Positions 1 through 5,115 of a stretch of DNA of 5,116 nucleotides are shown piece after piece. A model generated the notes under the pieces. The model saw only the letters and a list, made by a program, of their open reading frames with translations, was not told where the DNA came from and did not search any database. The position numbers and the translations under genes are program-made. How positions within the stretch are numbered: position 1 is the stretch's first letter; every line of letters begins with the position of its first letter. The DNA comes from an uncultured delta proteobacterium (lineage in GTDB: Bacteria > Myxococcota_A > Polyangia > Polyangiales > Polyangiaceae): positions 1-5,116 of the forward strand of contig CAITLX010000853.1 of assembly GCA_903893335.1 (NCBI GenBank), written 5' to 3'.

Positions 1-591
1 GCCGAGGGGTGCTTCTCGCGCGCGGGGTACGCAGCGGCGTCGATGCGCGAGATCGCCGAGCACGCGGGCGTCTCGAAGAGCCTGCTGCACTACCACTTCC
101 AGTCCAAGGAGCACCTCTTCGTCGAGGTGCAGATCCGCGCCTACGAGCGCCTCGCCGCGCGCGTCACGCTGGCCGTCTCGCAGGTCGCGAGCGGGTCGGA
201 GCGCGGGCTGCTCGCCTTCGACGCGGCGTTCGACGCGCTGCGCGCCAACGGCGCGCTGGCCAAGCAGGCCGAGCTGTGGGCCGGCGCGCTGTCGAACGAG
301 AAGCTGCGCGTGCACGTCGTGCGGCTGCGCGAGTTCTTCCGCGCCCTGCTCGTCAGCTCGATCGAGCAGGTGCTCGGCCCCGACCGCGAGCGGCTGCCGA
401 TGAGCGTCGAGGCCGCCGCCGACCTCGTCTGGGCCACGCTCAACGGCCTCGGCATCGCGTCGGCGTTCGGCGAGCCCGAGGCCCGCGTCGAGCGCGCCAT
501 CGCCGCCCTCCGCGCGCTCGCCGGCATCGCCCTCGGGCAGCCGGCGGCCACCCCACCACACTCTTCTCTGCGCGCGCCGCAGGGAGCCTAG
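1..591 (+). CDS. TetR-family transcriptional regulator, 5' end cut by window edge
   Basis: A one-component repressor-type regulator that would bind DNA as a dimer and respond to a small ligand. The frame is open from base 1, and the codons before the ATG at 43 already encode family-typical sequence (FSRAGYAAASM), so that ATG is internal and the true start lies upstream. About 196 residues are visible; probably only 10-20 N-terminal residues are missing. The helix-turn-helix covers visible residues 15-40, with REIAEHAGVSK followed by the diagnostic HYHFQSKEHLF. The rest is the helical ligand and dimerisation domain, which is too divergent to suggest a ligand. The stop codon overlaps the Shine-Dalgarno of the di-iron gene that follows, implying co-transcription and perhaps translational coupling. 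It most likely controls its own operon, but the promoter and operator lie outside the window. The family call is confident; the ligand is unknown. Confidence 0.93.
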   Translation, partial: AEGCFSRAGYAAASMREIAEHAGVSKSLLHYHFQSKEHLFVEVQIRAYERLAARVTLAVSQVASGSERGLLAFDAAFDALRANGALAKQAELWAGALSNEKLRVHVVRLREFFRALLVSSIEQVLGPDRERLPMSVEAAADLVWATLNGLGIASAFGEPEARVERAIAALRALAGIALGQPAATPPHSSLRAPQGA

Positions 592-597
592 GAGGAG
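590..597 (+). promoter_or_regulatory. Shine-Dalgarno AGGAGGAG of the di-iron gene, overlapping the TetR stop
   Basis: AGGAGGAG lies 7 bases before the ATG at 605, close to ideal spacing. Its first two bases are the last two of the upstream TAG stop. This fixes the start of the di-iron gene and suggests that ribosomes ending on the regulator help initiate it. Confidence 0.85.
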
Positions 598-604
598 ACA
601 CCCC

Positions 605-1762
605 ATGCATTTCGACAAGCTCCCCATCAACCAGAAGGCCTTGACCGTGAACCGCGAGCTCGAGCGCGCGGCGAACGGCGCCATCCGCGCGTACGATGCG
701 CTCAAGTCGAAGGTGGGGCTGCGGGGGCGGGCGGCTGCGTACGACGACCACGCGTACGAGTTCGTGGGCGGCGCGAACGAGACGATGCGCAAGAAGCACT
801 ACGACAAGAGCCTGCGACTGCTCTGGAAGGCCGAGGCGGCCGCCCCCTGGTCGTCGTTCAAGGACGCGACCGACGGCGAGAAGGAGCTGATGGGCATGGC
901 CGAGCGCGGCATGTCCGCCGACGAGAAGGCCGCGCGCGCGCGCATCTCGAGCGCCGAGTTCCGCGCGCTGCTCGACGCGGAGTACACGCTCGCCGAGAAG
1001 AAGGCGATCGTCGCCATCCTGTCGGCCATCGGGCACGGCGAGGCCTACGCGTGGCTCGTCTCGGCCTCGACGCTCACCGACGTGAAGAGCACGGGCGCCA
1101 AGGCCGCCGTGACGATGCAGGTGGTCGAGGAGGCCAAGCACTTCGTCGTCCTGCGCGAGCTGATCCAGGCGTTCGGCGTCGACATCCCGCGCCAGAGCGC
1201 GTGGGAGTACCTGATGCTCGAGGGCGCGCTCAAGGCCAAGGGGCTCAACAAGTTCTTCGGCATGAACGTGCTCGTCGAGACGATCGCGCTCAACATCTTC
1301 GGCCTGCTCTCGGACAAGCCGGGCCTCGAGATCCTGCGCCTGTTTCACCTCGACGAGTCGCGGCACACCGCGCTGCCCGACAACTACTTCAAGGAGTTTC
1401 CCATGACCGCGTGGGAGGCGAAGAACCCGGCGGCGCGCATGTCGCGCCTGCTCATGGCGCTGCCCGCCGTGCCGCTCGTCTTCTTCCTCGAGGCCGAGGC
1501 CGCCGAGATCGGCGTCGACGTCTTCGAGTTCGGCGGCTCCATCATGCGCAAGGCCTTCACCCTCGCCGACCGCGCCGGGTTCGCGCTGCCGATCCCGAGC
1601 AAGCAGCTCCTGGCGATCTTCAACTCCGCGTTCAACGCCTACTGCTCGCTCACGCGCGAGGGCCACGTCTGGCGCGACTACGCGTCGGCCGAGACGACGC
1701 GCGGCGCGGCCGAGGCCGCCGTCGAGCGCGAGATCTTCGGCGACCCCGCGCACGCGGCCTGA
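605..1762 (+). CDS. Ferritin-like di-iron carboxylate protein, probable oxidase or oxygenase
   Basis: A 385-residue, mostly helical, probably cytoplasmic protein with a complete set of candidate di-iron ligands in the ferritin / R2-like order: E146 (HGEAYA), E176 and H179 (EEAKH), E225 (LVETIAL), E251 and H254 (DESRH). The 30- and 26-residue spacings within each Glu / ExxH pair suit a four-helix-bundle di-iron site that activates O2. Four residues after H179, where class Ia ribonucleotide reductase R2 has its radical tyrosine, there is L183, so a classical R2 role is unlikely. An AurF-like N-oxygenase, an R2-like ligand-binding oxidase or an uncharacterised ferritin-like family remain possible. 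Residues 282-296 are hydrophobic but contain two prolines and lead into an acidic segment, so I do not call a membrane helix. It sits 13 bp behind the TetR gene, suggesting ligand-inducible expression. The substrate cannot be told. Confidence 0.87.
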   Translation: MHFDKLPINQKALTVNRELERAANGAIRAYDALKSKVGLRGRAAAYDDHAYEFVGGANETMRKKHYDKSLRLLWKAEAAAPWSSFKDATDGEKELMGMAERGMSADEKAARARISSAEFRALLDAEYTLAEKKAIVAILSAIGHGEAYAWLVSASTLTDVKSTGAKAAVTMQVVEEAKHFVVLRELIQAFGVDIPRQSAWEYLMLEGALKAKGLNKFFGMNVLVETIALNIFGLLSDKPGLEILRLFHLDESRHTALPDNYFKEFPMTAWEAKNPAARMSRLLMALPAVPLVFFLEAEAAEIGVDVFEFGGSIMRKAFTLADRAGFALPIPSKQLLAIFNSAFNAYCSLTREGHVWRDYASAETTRGAAEAAVEREIFGDPAHAA

Positions 1763-1803
1763 GCACGAGCGGCGGGCCGAGCGGCGAGAGCGTCGCTCAG
1801 GCC
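1756..1803. terminator. Inverted repeat at convergent gene ends, possible bidirectional terminator
   Basis: GGCCTGAGC (1756-1764) and its exact reverse complement GCTCAGGCC (1795-1803) flank a 30-base loop. The TGA of the plus-strand di-iron gene lies in the left arm and the TGA of the minus-strand methyltransferase lies in the right arm. Only 34 bases separate the two genes, so any shared terminator must be here. No T-tract follows on either strand and the loop is long, so it is not a textbook intrinsic terminator. A small GAGC-GTC-GCTC hairpin at the right edge would compete with it. Confidence 0.35.
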
Positions 1804-2588
1804 CGGCGTCGCGCCGTGACGACGAGCTGGAAGCCGAGCAGCTCGGGCCACAGGCCGCAGAGCGCGATCTCCGCCGGCTCGACGAACGAGTCGTAGAGCC
1901 GGAACGCGCGCGAGTCGGAGAGCGACAGGTGGTCGCCCTCGGCGAGGTCGTGATCGAAGAGCCTGCGCAGCAAGGGCGCCGCCGACTGCACGATCGAGGG
2001 CGTGCAGCGCACGCGCTCGGGCTCGAGGCCGAGGTAGCGCAGCAGCTTCTCGAGCGAGCTGCGCGTGAAGAAGCGCAGGTGCGTGCGGTCGCGCAGCCCG
2101 CTCCAGCCGTAGTCGAAATGGCCGAGCGTCGTCGCGACGCGGTTGTACCAGACCGCGTAGTTGGGCACGGAGAGGACGAACGTCGCGTCGCGCGTCCCGT
2201 CGAACGCGAGCAGCTCGCGCAGGAAACGCACCGGGTCGGGGATGTGCTCGAGCACGTCGGACAGGACGACGGCGTCGTGCGCCCCCTCCGGACCGGTCGC
2301 GAGCCAGTCGGCGAACGCCCCCTCGAACACCTCGACGCCCCCCTCGCGCGCGAGCTGAGCGGCGCGCGCGTTGGGCTCGATGCCGAGGATGCGCACCTCG
2401 GGGTGGCGCTTGCGCAGCGCGCGGGCGTTCGCGCCGGCGCCGCAGCCGACGTCGAGCACCCGCGCACCTGGGCGGCGCGCGAGCACCTCGCGCTCGAGCA
2501 GGCCGAGCAGCACCGTGTTCGGGCGCTCGAGGTACGAGTAGCCGGTGCGCTCGAGATCGAGGGGGATCGGGCGCGGGTCGGCGGGCAT
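1797..2588 (-). CDS. Class I SAM-dependent methyltransferase, glycan-cluster type
   Basis: A 263-residue soluble enzyme predicted to transfer a methyl group from S-adenosylmethionine. The Rossmann-fold motifs appear in order: motif I VLDVGCGAG (44-52); the acidic end of strand 2 at E71 in GIEPN, which should bind the SAM ribose; SDVLEHIPDP (110-119) at motif IV; and a VPN strand at 141-143. The segment FDYGWSGLRDRTHLRFFT (158-175) resembles one I recall from Methyltransf_23 / MetW-like enzymes in polysaccharide and O-antigen gene clusters, suggesting a sugar or lipid-linked acceptor, but this is inference. The ATG at 2586-2588 begins 6 bp after the stop of the upstream methyltransferase, so the two are probably co-transcribed. 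No strong Shine-Dalgarno precedes it; translation may depend on coupling. It ends convergently with the di-iron gene. Confidence 0.9.
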   Translation of the reverse strand: MPADPRPIPLDLERTGYSYLERPNTVLLGLLEREVLARRPGARVLDVGCGAGANARALRKRHPEVRILGIEPNARAAQLAREGGVEVFEGAFADWLATGPEGAHDAVVLSDVLEHIPDPVRFLRELLAFDGTRDATFVLSVPNYAVWYNRVATTLGHFDYGWSGLRDRTHLRFFTRSSLEKLLRYLGLEPERVRCTPSIVQSAAPLLRRLFDHDLAEGDHLSLSDSRAFRLYDSFVEPAEIALCGLWPELLGFQLVVTARRRA

Positions 2589-2594
2589 GGTCGC

Positions 2595-3209
2595 TCAGCG
2601 CAGCGGCAGCAGCTTGGCCGTGAACTGGAGCTCGGGCCAGCCGACGAGTCGCCACGGCAGGTCGTGCATCCGCAGCGGCCAGTTCAGCTCGACGAGCCGC
2701 GCGCCCGCTGCGTCGAACATGCGGATCCACTCGGGGAGCGTGAAGTAGCGCCCGCGCACCGCGATCGAGTCCTTCGCGTTGCCGAAGCGGTCCATCCAGT
2801 AGAGCGTGCGGTGGCTGATCGGGCCGAACGAGAAGTGGTCCTTCACCACGACGACGCGCCCCGCGACGCGCACGCACTCGGCGAGCACCGCCGTGGCGTC
2901 GTCGGAGTGGTGCAGCACGTCGGAGATCATCACCGCCTCGAACGAGCGGTCCTCGGCGGGGATCCTCACGCCGTCGTAGAAGCGGACGTCGATGAAGCTC
3001 TCGGGGCGCGCCACGACGTCGACCCCGAGCACGCTCTCGGCGCCGATGCGCTCGGCGAGCTCGCGCGTGATGGCTCCGTTGCCGCAGCCGACGTCGAGCA
3101 GCGAGCGCGCCGTGCCGATGTGCGCGGCGAACGCGCGCGAGATCCGCTCGCCGCGCGGCGCCGGGTTCGCGCGGTGGTAGTGGTCGAAGATGCCGCGGAG
3201 CGGGTTCAT
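2595..3209 (-). CDS. Class I SAM-dependent methyltransferase, first gene of the methyltransferase pair
   Basis: A 204-residue Methyltransf_11-type enzyme, shorter than its neighbour and not a duplicate of it. SAM-binding motif I is LLDVGCGNG (37-45). Acidic residue D64 in GVDV ends strand 2, and SDVLHHSDD (96-104) is the motif IV region. A later segment, KDHFSFGP (123-130) with WMDRFGN (138-144), resembles small bacterial methyltransferases of unknown substrate. The start is MNPLRGIF at the ATG 3207-3209. The frame stays open far upstream (to 3773), but that extension is Arg/Ala-rich, runs antiparallel to and inside the lipoprotein gene, and is not credible. The bases just upstream of the ATG on the minus strand form a C/T-rich tract with no Shine-Dalgarno, so initiation may be leaderless or unusual. 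The 190-bp gap to the lipoprotein gene should hold its promoter; a weak TGCTAGCTT extended -10-like match lies near 3237-3245. Confidence 0.88.
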   Translation of the reverse strand: MNPLRGIFDHYHRANPAPRGERISRAFAAHIGTARSLLDVGCGNGAITRELAERIGAESVLGVDVVARPESFIDVRFYDGVRIPAEDRSFEAVMISDVLHHSDDATAVLAECVRVAGRVVVVKDHFSFGPISHRTLYWMDRFGNAKDSIAVRGRYFTLPEWIRMFDAAGARLVELNWPLRMHDLPWRLVGWPELQFTAKLLPLR

Positions 3210-3399
3210 GCGCTGGAGGGGAAAGGGGGGGCGGCAAGCTAGCACTCCGGGCGCTCCTCGATCCCCCGAAGCGCAGCTCCGCGCGCCGTCATCGCGCATC
3301 GCGAAGCGGTTCGTCCCCCCGCCGACCCGGCGCGCCGCAGCCCACCGAGCGGCCGCCGGACGCTCGCGCGTCTGGCTCTCGCCCGGTGCTGATCGCTCG

Positions 3400-4413
3400 T
3401 CAGTAGCAGCCGGCGTCGCCGAAGCAGTAACAGGACCCCGACCAGCATTGGGTGGTACCCACGCAGGCCTGACCGCACGTGCCGCAGTTGTTCGGGTCCC
3501 AGTTGAGATCCACGCACCCGCTGGCGCACATCGTCTGCCCCGCGCCGCACGCGGACGCGTCTGCGCTGGCGTCTCCCACCGGGGGCGTGCCAGCGTCGTC
3601 GACCGGCGCGCTGCACATGCCGCCGATGCACGAGGCGCCGGCCTGGCAAGCGTTGCCACACGAGCCGCAGTTCGACGGCGAGGACGCGAGGTCGGCGCAT
3701 CCGCTGGCGCACAGCGTCTGCCCCCCGCCGCACCCGGAAGCGTCCACGCTGGCATCGCCCACCGGAGGCGCACCGGCGTCGGTGACCGAGGCCGTCACGC
3801 CGTTGCAGACGAACGCGGTCGAGGTGACCTCGCTCGGCTCGAGGAAGGTGTCCCGGTTGGTGTCGATGCCGACGTCGATCTCGACGCCGCCCGCCGGGCA
3901 GGCGGTCGACCCGGCGGTGAGCGGGGTGACCTCGATGAGGGCGGTCGCGCCGGTAGCGCCCGTCGCGCCCGTGGCGCCCGTCGCACCGGTTGCGCCCGTG
4001 ACCCCCGTAGCGCCCGTCGCACCGGTTGCGCCCGTGGCCCCCGTGGCACCCATCGCTCCCGTCGCGCCCGTGGCACCCGTGGCACCCGTGGCGCCCGTCG
4101 CGCCGGTGGCCCCCTTGGCGCCCGAGACCGTCTTCCAGCTCCCGTCGAGGCACGCGTAGAAGAGCGTGGTGCTGGAGACGTAGTAGACGGCCCCCTGGAT
4201 CAAGTTCGTGCACTTCGGCAGCGAAGCGCTCGTGGCGAGTGTGATCGAGTCGAGGGTCGGCGTGCCGGTCGCATCGGAGGGCGCGCTGGCCGGCGCGGAG
4301 GAGGAGCACCCGGCGAGGACGCCGACCGCGCCGACGACGCCGCACAGCAGGCCGATGGAGCGACTCCGGAAGAGGGTCGATGCGGCTGCGGGGGTGGTCG
4401 TGCGGGACTTCAT
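3400..4413 (-). CDS. Collagen-like, Cys-rich surface lipoprotein
   Basis: A 337-residue exported lipoprotein. A basic N-terminus and a hydrophobic stretch (about 20-35) lead to lipobox LAGC, with lipidated C36 followed by Ser, so there is no Asp at +2 to suggest inner-membrane retention. Mature modules in order: a Ser/Thr/Ala linker; a small domain at 65-97 with C68 and C88; 20 Gly-X-Y triplets at 98-157, mostly GAT; a DUF7151-like module at 158-206 with C172, C203 and an EF-hand-like loop (D184, N186, D188, E192, E195) that could bind calcium; then two Cys-rich modules (about 212-270 and 272-337) with 8 and 10 cysteines. The frame continues 36 codons further upstream, but the ATG at 4413 has an AGGAG nine bases away and gives a proper signal peptide. 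It is probably an envelope-displayed adhesive or structural protein; no enzymatic motif is visible. It appears monocistronic. Confidence 0.9.
   Translation of the reverse strand: MKSRTTTPAAASTLFRSRSIGLLCGVVGAVGVLAGCSSSAPASAPSDATGTPTLDSITLATSASLPKCTNLIQGAVYYVSSTTLFYACLDGSWKTVSGAKGATGATGATGATGATGATGAMGATGATGATGATGATGVTGATGATGATGATGATGATALIEVTPLTAGSTACPAGGVEIDVGIDTNRDTFLEPSEVTSTAFVCNGVTASVTDAGAPPVGDASVDASGCGGGQTLCASGCADLASSPSNCGSCGNACQAGASCIGGMCSAPVDDAGTPPVGDASADASACGAGQTMCASGCVDLNWDPNNCGTCGQACVGTTQCWSGSCYCFGDAGCY
3403..3780 (-). repeat. Two tandem Cys-rich modules in the lipoprotein C-terminus
   Basis: Module 1 (about 3604-3780) and module 2 (3403-3600) share the pattern DAGxPPVGDASxDASxCGxGQTxCASGCxDL, then NCGxCGxxC and two more cysteines. 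Eight cysteines keep the same order in both; module 2 has two extra (C330, C336) near the C-terminus. The Asp/Ala/Pro-rich linkers are as conserved as the Cys cores, so the unit that duplicated was linker plus core. Similar modules are, from memory, common in myxobacterial secreted proteins (MXAN_6577-like). Confidence 0.85.
3943..4122 (-). repeat. Collagen-like Gly-X-Y tract, 20 triplets of 9 bp
   Basis: Read on the minus strand, the order is GAK, six GAT, GAM, five GAT, GVT, six GAT. The 17 GAT triplets use ten different 9-base spellings with synonymous changes at all three codons, so the protein pattern is kept by selection and not only by recent copying. Threonine in the Y position can be O-glycosylated in bacterial collagens such as BclA and could help stabilise a triple helix without hydroxyproline. 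There is no Gly-Pro-Pro, so triple-helix stability is uncertain. Confidence 0.92.
3970..4041 (-). repeat. 36-bp tandem duplication within the collagen tract
   Basis: Units 3970-4005 and 4006-4041 match at 34 of 36 positions, including a 27-base identical run (3974-4000 and 4010-4036). One of the two differences makes the sole GVT triplet. This is the most recent copy event visible in the tract and marks four triplets as a step in its length change. Confidence 0.85.
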
Positions 4414-4422
4414 GGCGGGCGA

Positions 4423-4427
4423 CTCCT
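4423..4427 (-). promoter_or_regulatory. Shine-Dalgarno AGGAG of the lipoprotein gene
   Basis: AGGAG on the minus strand is separated by nine bases from the ATG at 4413. It decides between this start and a longer open frame reaching 4521, which would place 36 poorly suited residues before the signal peptide. Confidence 0.7.
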
Positions 4428-4603
4428 GGGACGGGCGGACTGCGTGGCTTGGCCGACCCGGAAGGACGACCGCAGCGACGAGGTAGCAACGCTTGCATAG
4501 TCGCGCAAGTCCTGCGCGCACGAGCGCGCGCCCGGAAGCACGCTCGTTGCGTTGCGCTCAGGCACGCTCAATGCCCCGTCATGACGATCGAATACGCTCA
4601 TCT

Positions 4604-4630
4604 GCGACGCGCAGAGTCGCTCTGCGTCGC
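4604..4630. other. Hairpin, 11-bp stem with a 2-base bulge
   Basis: GCGACGCGCAGAG (4604-4616), loop TCG, then CTCTGCGTCGC (4620-4630). All 11 bases of the right arm pair, leaving GC bulged on the left. No T-tract follows on either strand, so a terminator role is doubtful. It could be a regulator site or an RNA leader element. Confidence 0.5.
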
Positions 4631-4701
4631 CGCGGAAGTGTGGAGGACGTGTACCAAATCGAAACAGCGAGTGCGCCTTTGGTCGTACTCCTTGCATACC
4701 C

Positions 4702-4724
4702 CCAGCGGCGGGAGCCGCCGCTGG
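4702..4724. other. Perfect GC-rich hairpin, 9-10 bp stem
   Basis: CCAGCGGCG (4702-4710) and CGCCGCTGG (4716-4724) are exact reverse complements around GGAGC, which can close by one more G-C pair to a 3-base loop. No T-run follows. It lies about 85 bases before the start at 4810, where it would sit in a 5' leader or act as an upstream terminator-like structure. Confidence 0.5.
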
Positions 4725-4757
4725 ACGGAGGTGGGCGGTCTAGCCCTCCGGCGCGCG

Positions 4758-4774
4758 GCCGTGGTAGCCACGGC
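4758..4774. other. Perfect hairpin, 7-bp stem with 3-base loop
   Basis: GCCGTGG (4758-4764), TAG, CCACGGC (4768-4774). It lies 26 bases before the Shine-Dalgarno at 4801, close enough to influence translation of the gene at 4810 if it is within the transcript. Confidence 0.45.
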
Positions 4775-4800
4775 GGGCCGTCCGGCGCTCGTGCCCGCGC

Positions 4801-4807
4801 GGAGGTG
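4801..4807 (+). promoter_or_regulatory. Shine-Dalgarno GGAGGTG for the gene starting at 4810
   Basis: GGAGGTG matches the anti-Shine-Dalgarno over all seven bases, with the ATG at 4810-4812 just after it. This is the best reason to believe that a plus-strand gene begins here. Confidence 0.65.
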
Positions 4808-4809
4808 CC

Positions 4810-4974
4810 ATGACCGACCCGCCCGCCCCCGCCCCTGCGCGCGCCCTCCCGGCCCGCTTCGCCGCCGCTGCCCGAGAGGCGATCTGGGTGGACGGGGCGT
4901 TCGCTGCGGCGCGCGCGGTGCCCGCCGAGCGGGCGGCGTCGATGCGCGCGTTCGACCGCGCGGCGCGCGAGCGG
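4810..4974 (+). CDS. 5' part of an unrecognised gene, cut at a junction near 4975
   Basis: It begins ATG with a near-perfect Shine-Dalgarno and reads MTDPPAPAPARALPARFAAA, then an Ala/Arg-rich helical stretch containing REAIWVDGAF. I do not recognise the family, and no signal peptide or membrane segment is visible. In codons 1-55, 51 end in G or C, matching the neighbouring genes. From codon 56 (4975) on, 15 of 47 codons end in A or T and the protein has no sensible character, although the frame stays open to the window end at 5116. I therefore place the end of credible coding at about 4974. It is either the start of a real gene joined to foreign sequence or a truncated gene. Confidence 0.5.
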
Positions 4975-4977
4975 GAT
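4955..4977. other. Probable sequence junction (chimera or rearrangement breakpoint)
   Basis: Left of this point coding character lies on the plus strand (gene from 4810). Right of it the minus strand encodes a metallophosphoesterase fragment. Both genes are cut in mid-protein at the same place and the third-codon-position composition changes there. No insertion-sequence end, target duplication or tRNA is visible. The exact base is uncertain because the homology fades through LARR (4960-4971). Confidence 0.55.
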
Positions 4978-5115
4978 GTTGAAATACTGGTCGGGCTCCG
5001 TCGCGCTGGCGATGAACCACGGGTGATGTTGGAAGACCACGATGTGCCGCGCATCCGCCGCTTTCGCCTTTGTCAGCTCGGCGCGCAGCCAACGCTCCTG
5101 TTCGGCCAGTTGGGC
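4960..5115 (-). CDS. Fragment of a CPPED1-like calcineurin-type metallophosphoesterase
   Basis: Read on the minus strand from 5115, the frame gives AQLAEQERWLRAEL, then HIVVFQHHPWFIASATEPDQ and YFNIPLARR. From memory this matches the central part of CPPED1-like metallophosphoesterases: a Q..WL helix, then a strand ending in FQH-P-WF whose His is a metal ligand, then a dE-D-YFNIP loop. About 50 residues of a protein normally near 300 are present. The N-terminal metal-binding part would lie beyond the window. The expected C-terminal GHxH motif is absent: past about 4960 the frame stays open to 4579 but becomes Arg/Gly/Pro-rich with no family character, and neither other minus frame carries the motif. 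Codons ending in G or C number 38 of 47 over 4975-5115, lower than in neighbouring genes, hinting at a different source. It is either truncated or artificially joined. Confidence 0.6.

Larger units (their letters stand above)
4414..4809. other. 396-bp divergent intergenic region
   Basis: This lies between the lipoprotein gene (leftward) and the gene starting at 4810 (rightward), and must hold both promoters if both genes are real. No reading frame in it has a recognisable domain or good start signals. It is less GC-rich around 4570-4700. It contains three hairpins, described separately, and a 6-bp inverted repeat ACCAAA (4653-4658) / TTTGGT (4678-4683) that could be an operator. I could not place a convincing -35/-10 pair on either strand. 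Confidence 0.6.

Noticed and set aside
440..2467. A 675-codon open frame on the minus strand crossing the di-iron gene and one methyltransferase
   Set aside because: Its translation is Arg/Ser/Ala-rich with no domain. It lies antisense or out of frame to genes with clear catalytic motifs; long empty frames are expected at this GC content.
1929..3242. A 437-codon plus-strand open frame opposite the two methyltransferases
   Set aside because: Low-complexity His/Arg/Val/Glu-rich product with no motif. The minus strand here encodes two intact methyltransferases with SAM-binding motifs.
3210..3773. N-terminal extension of the 204-residue methyltransferase to a 392-residue protein
   Set aside because: The added residues are Arg/Ala-rich, have no domain, and overlap the lipoprotein coding sequence out of frame.
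3943..4122. Short regular DNA repeats that could suggest a CRISPR-like array
   Set aside because: The period is 9 bp with no spacers, and it encodes Gly-X-Y triplets in frame.
3479..4159. A plus-strand frame with a run of Pro-Val-Ala repeats that looks like a proline-rich protein
   Set aside because: It is the exact antisense reading of the GAT collagen tract. The minus-strand reading has a signal peptide, lipobox, ribosome binding site and Cys-rich modules; this one has none.
4414..4521. Longer lipoprotein start 36 codons upstream
   Set aside because: It would bury the signal peptide inside the protein. The ATG at 4413 has a well-spaced AGGAG.
4679..4697. Sigma-54-like promoter, TTGG...TTGCAT
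   Set aside because: Eleven bases lie between GG and GC, where the -24/-12 class needs ten, and the -24 half is poor (TTGGTC).
4493..4813. Small plus-strand open frames in the 4414-4809 gap
   Set aside because: No good ribosome binding site, Arg/Ser-rich composition and no recognisable sequence; they run through the hairpins.
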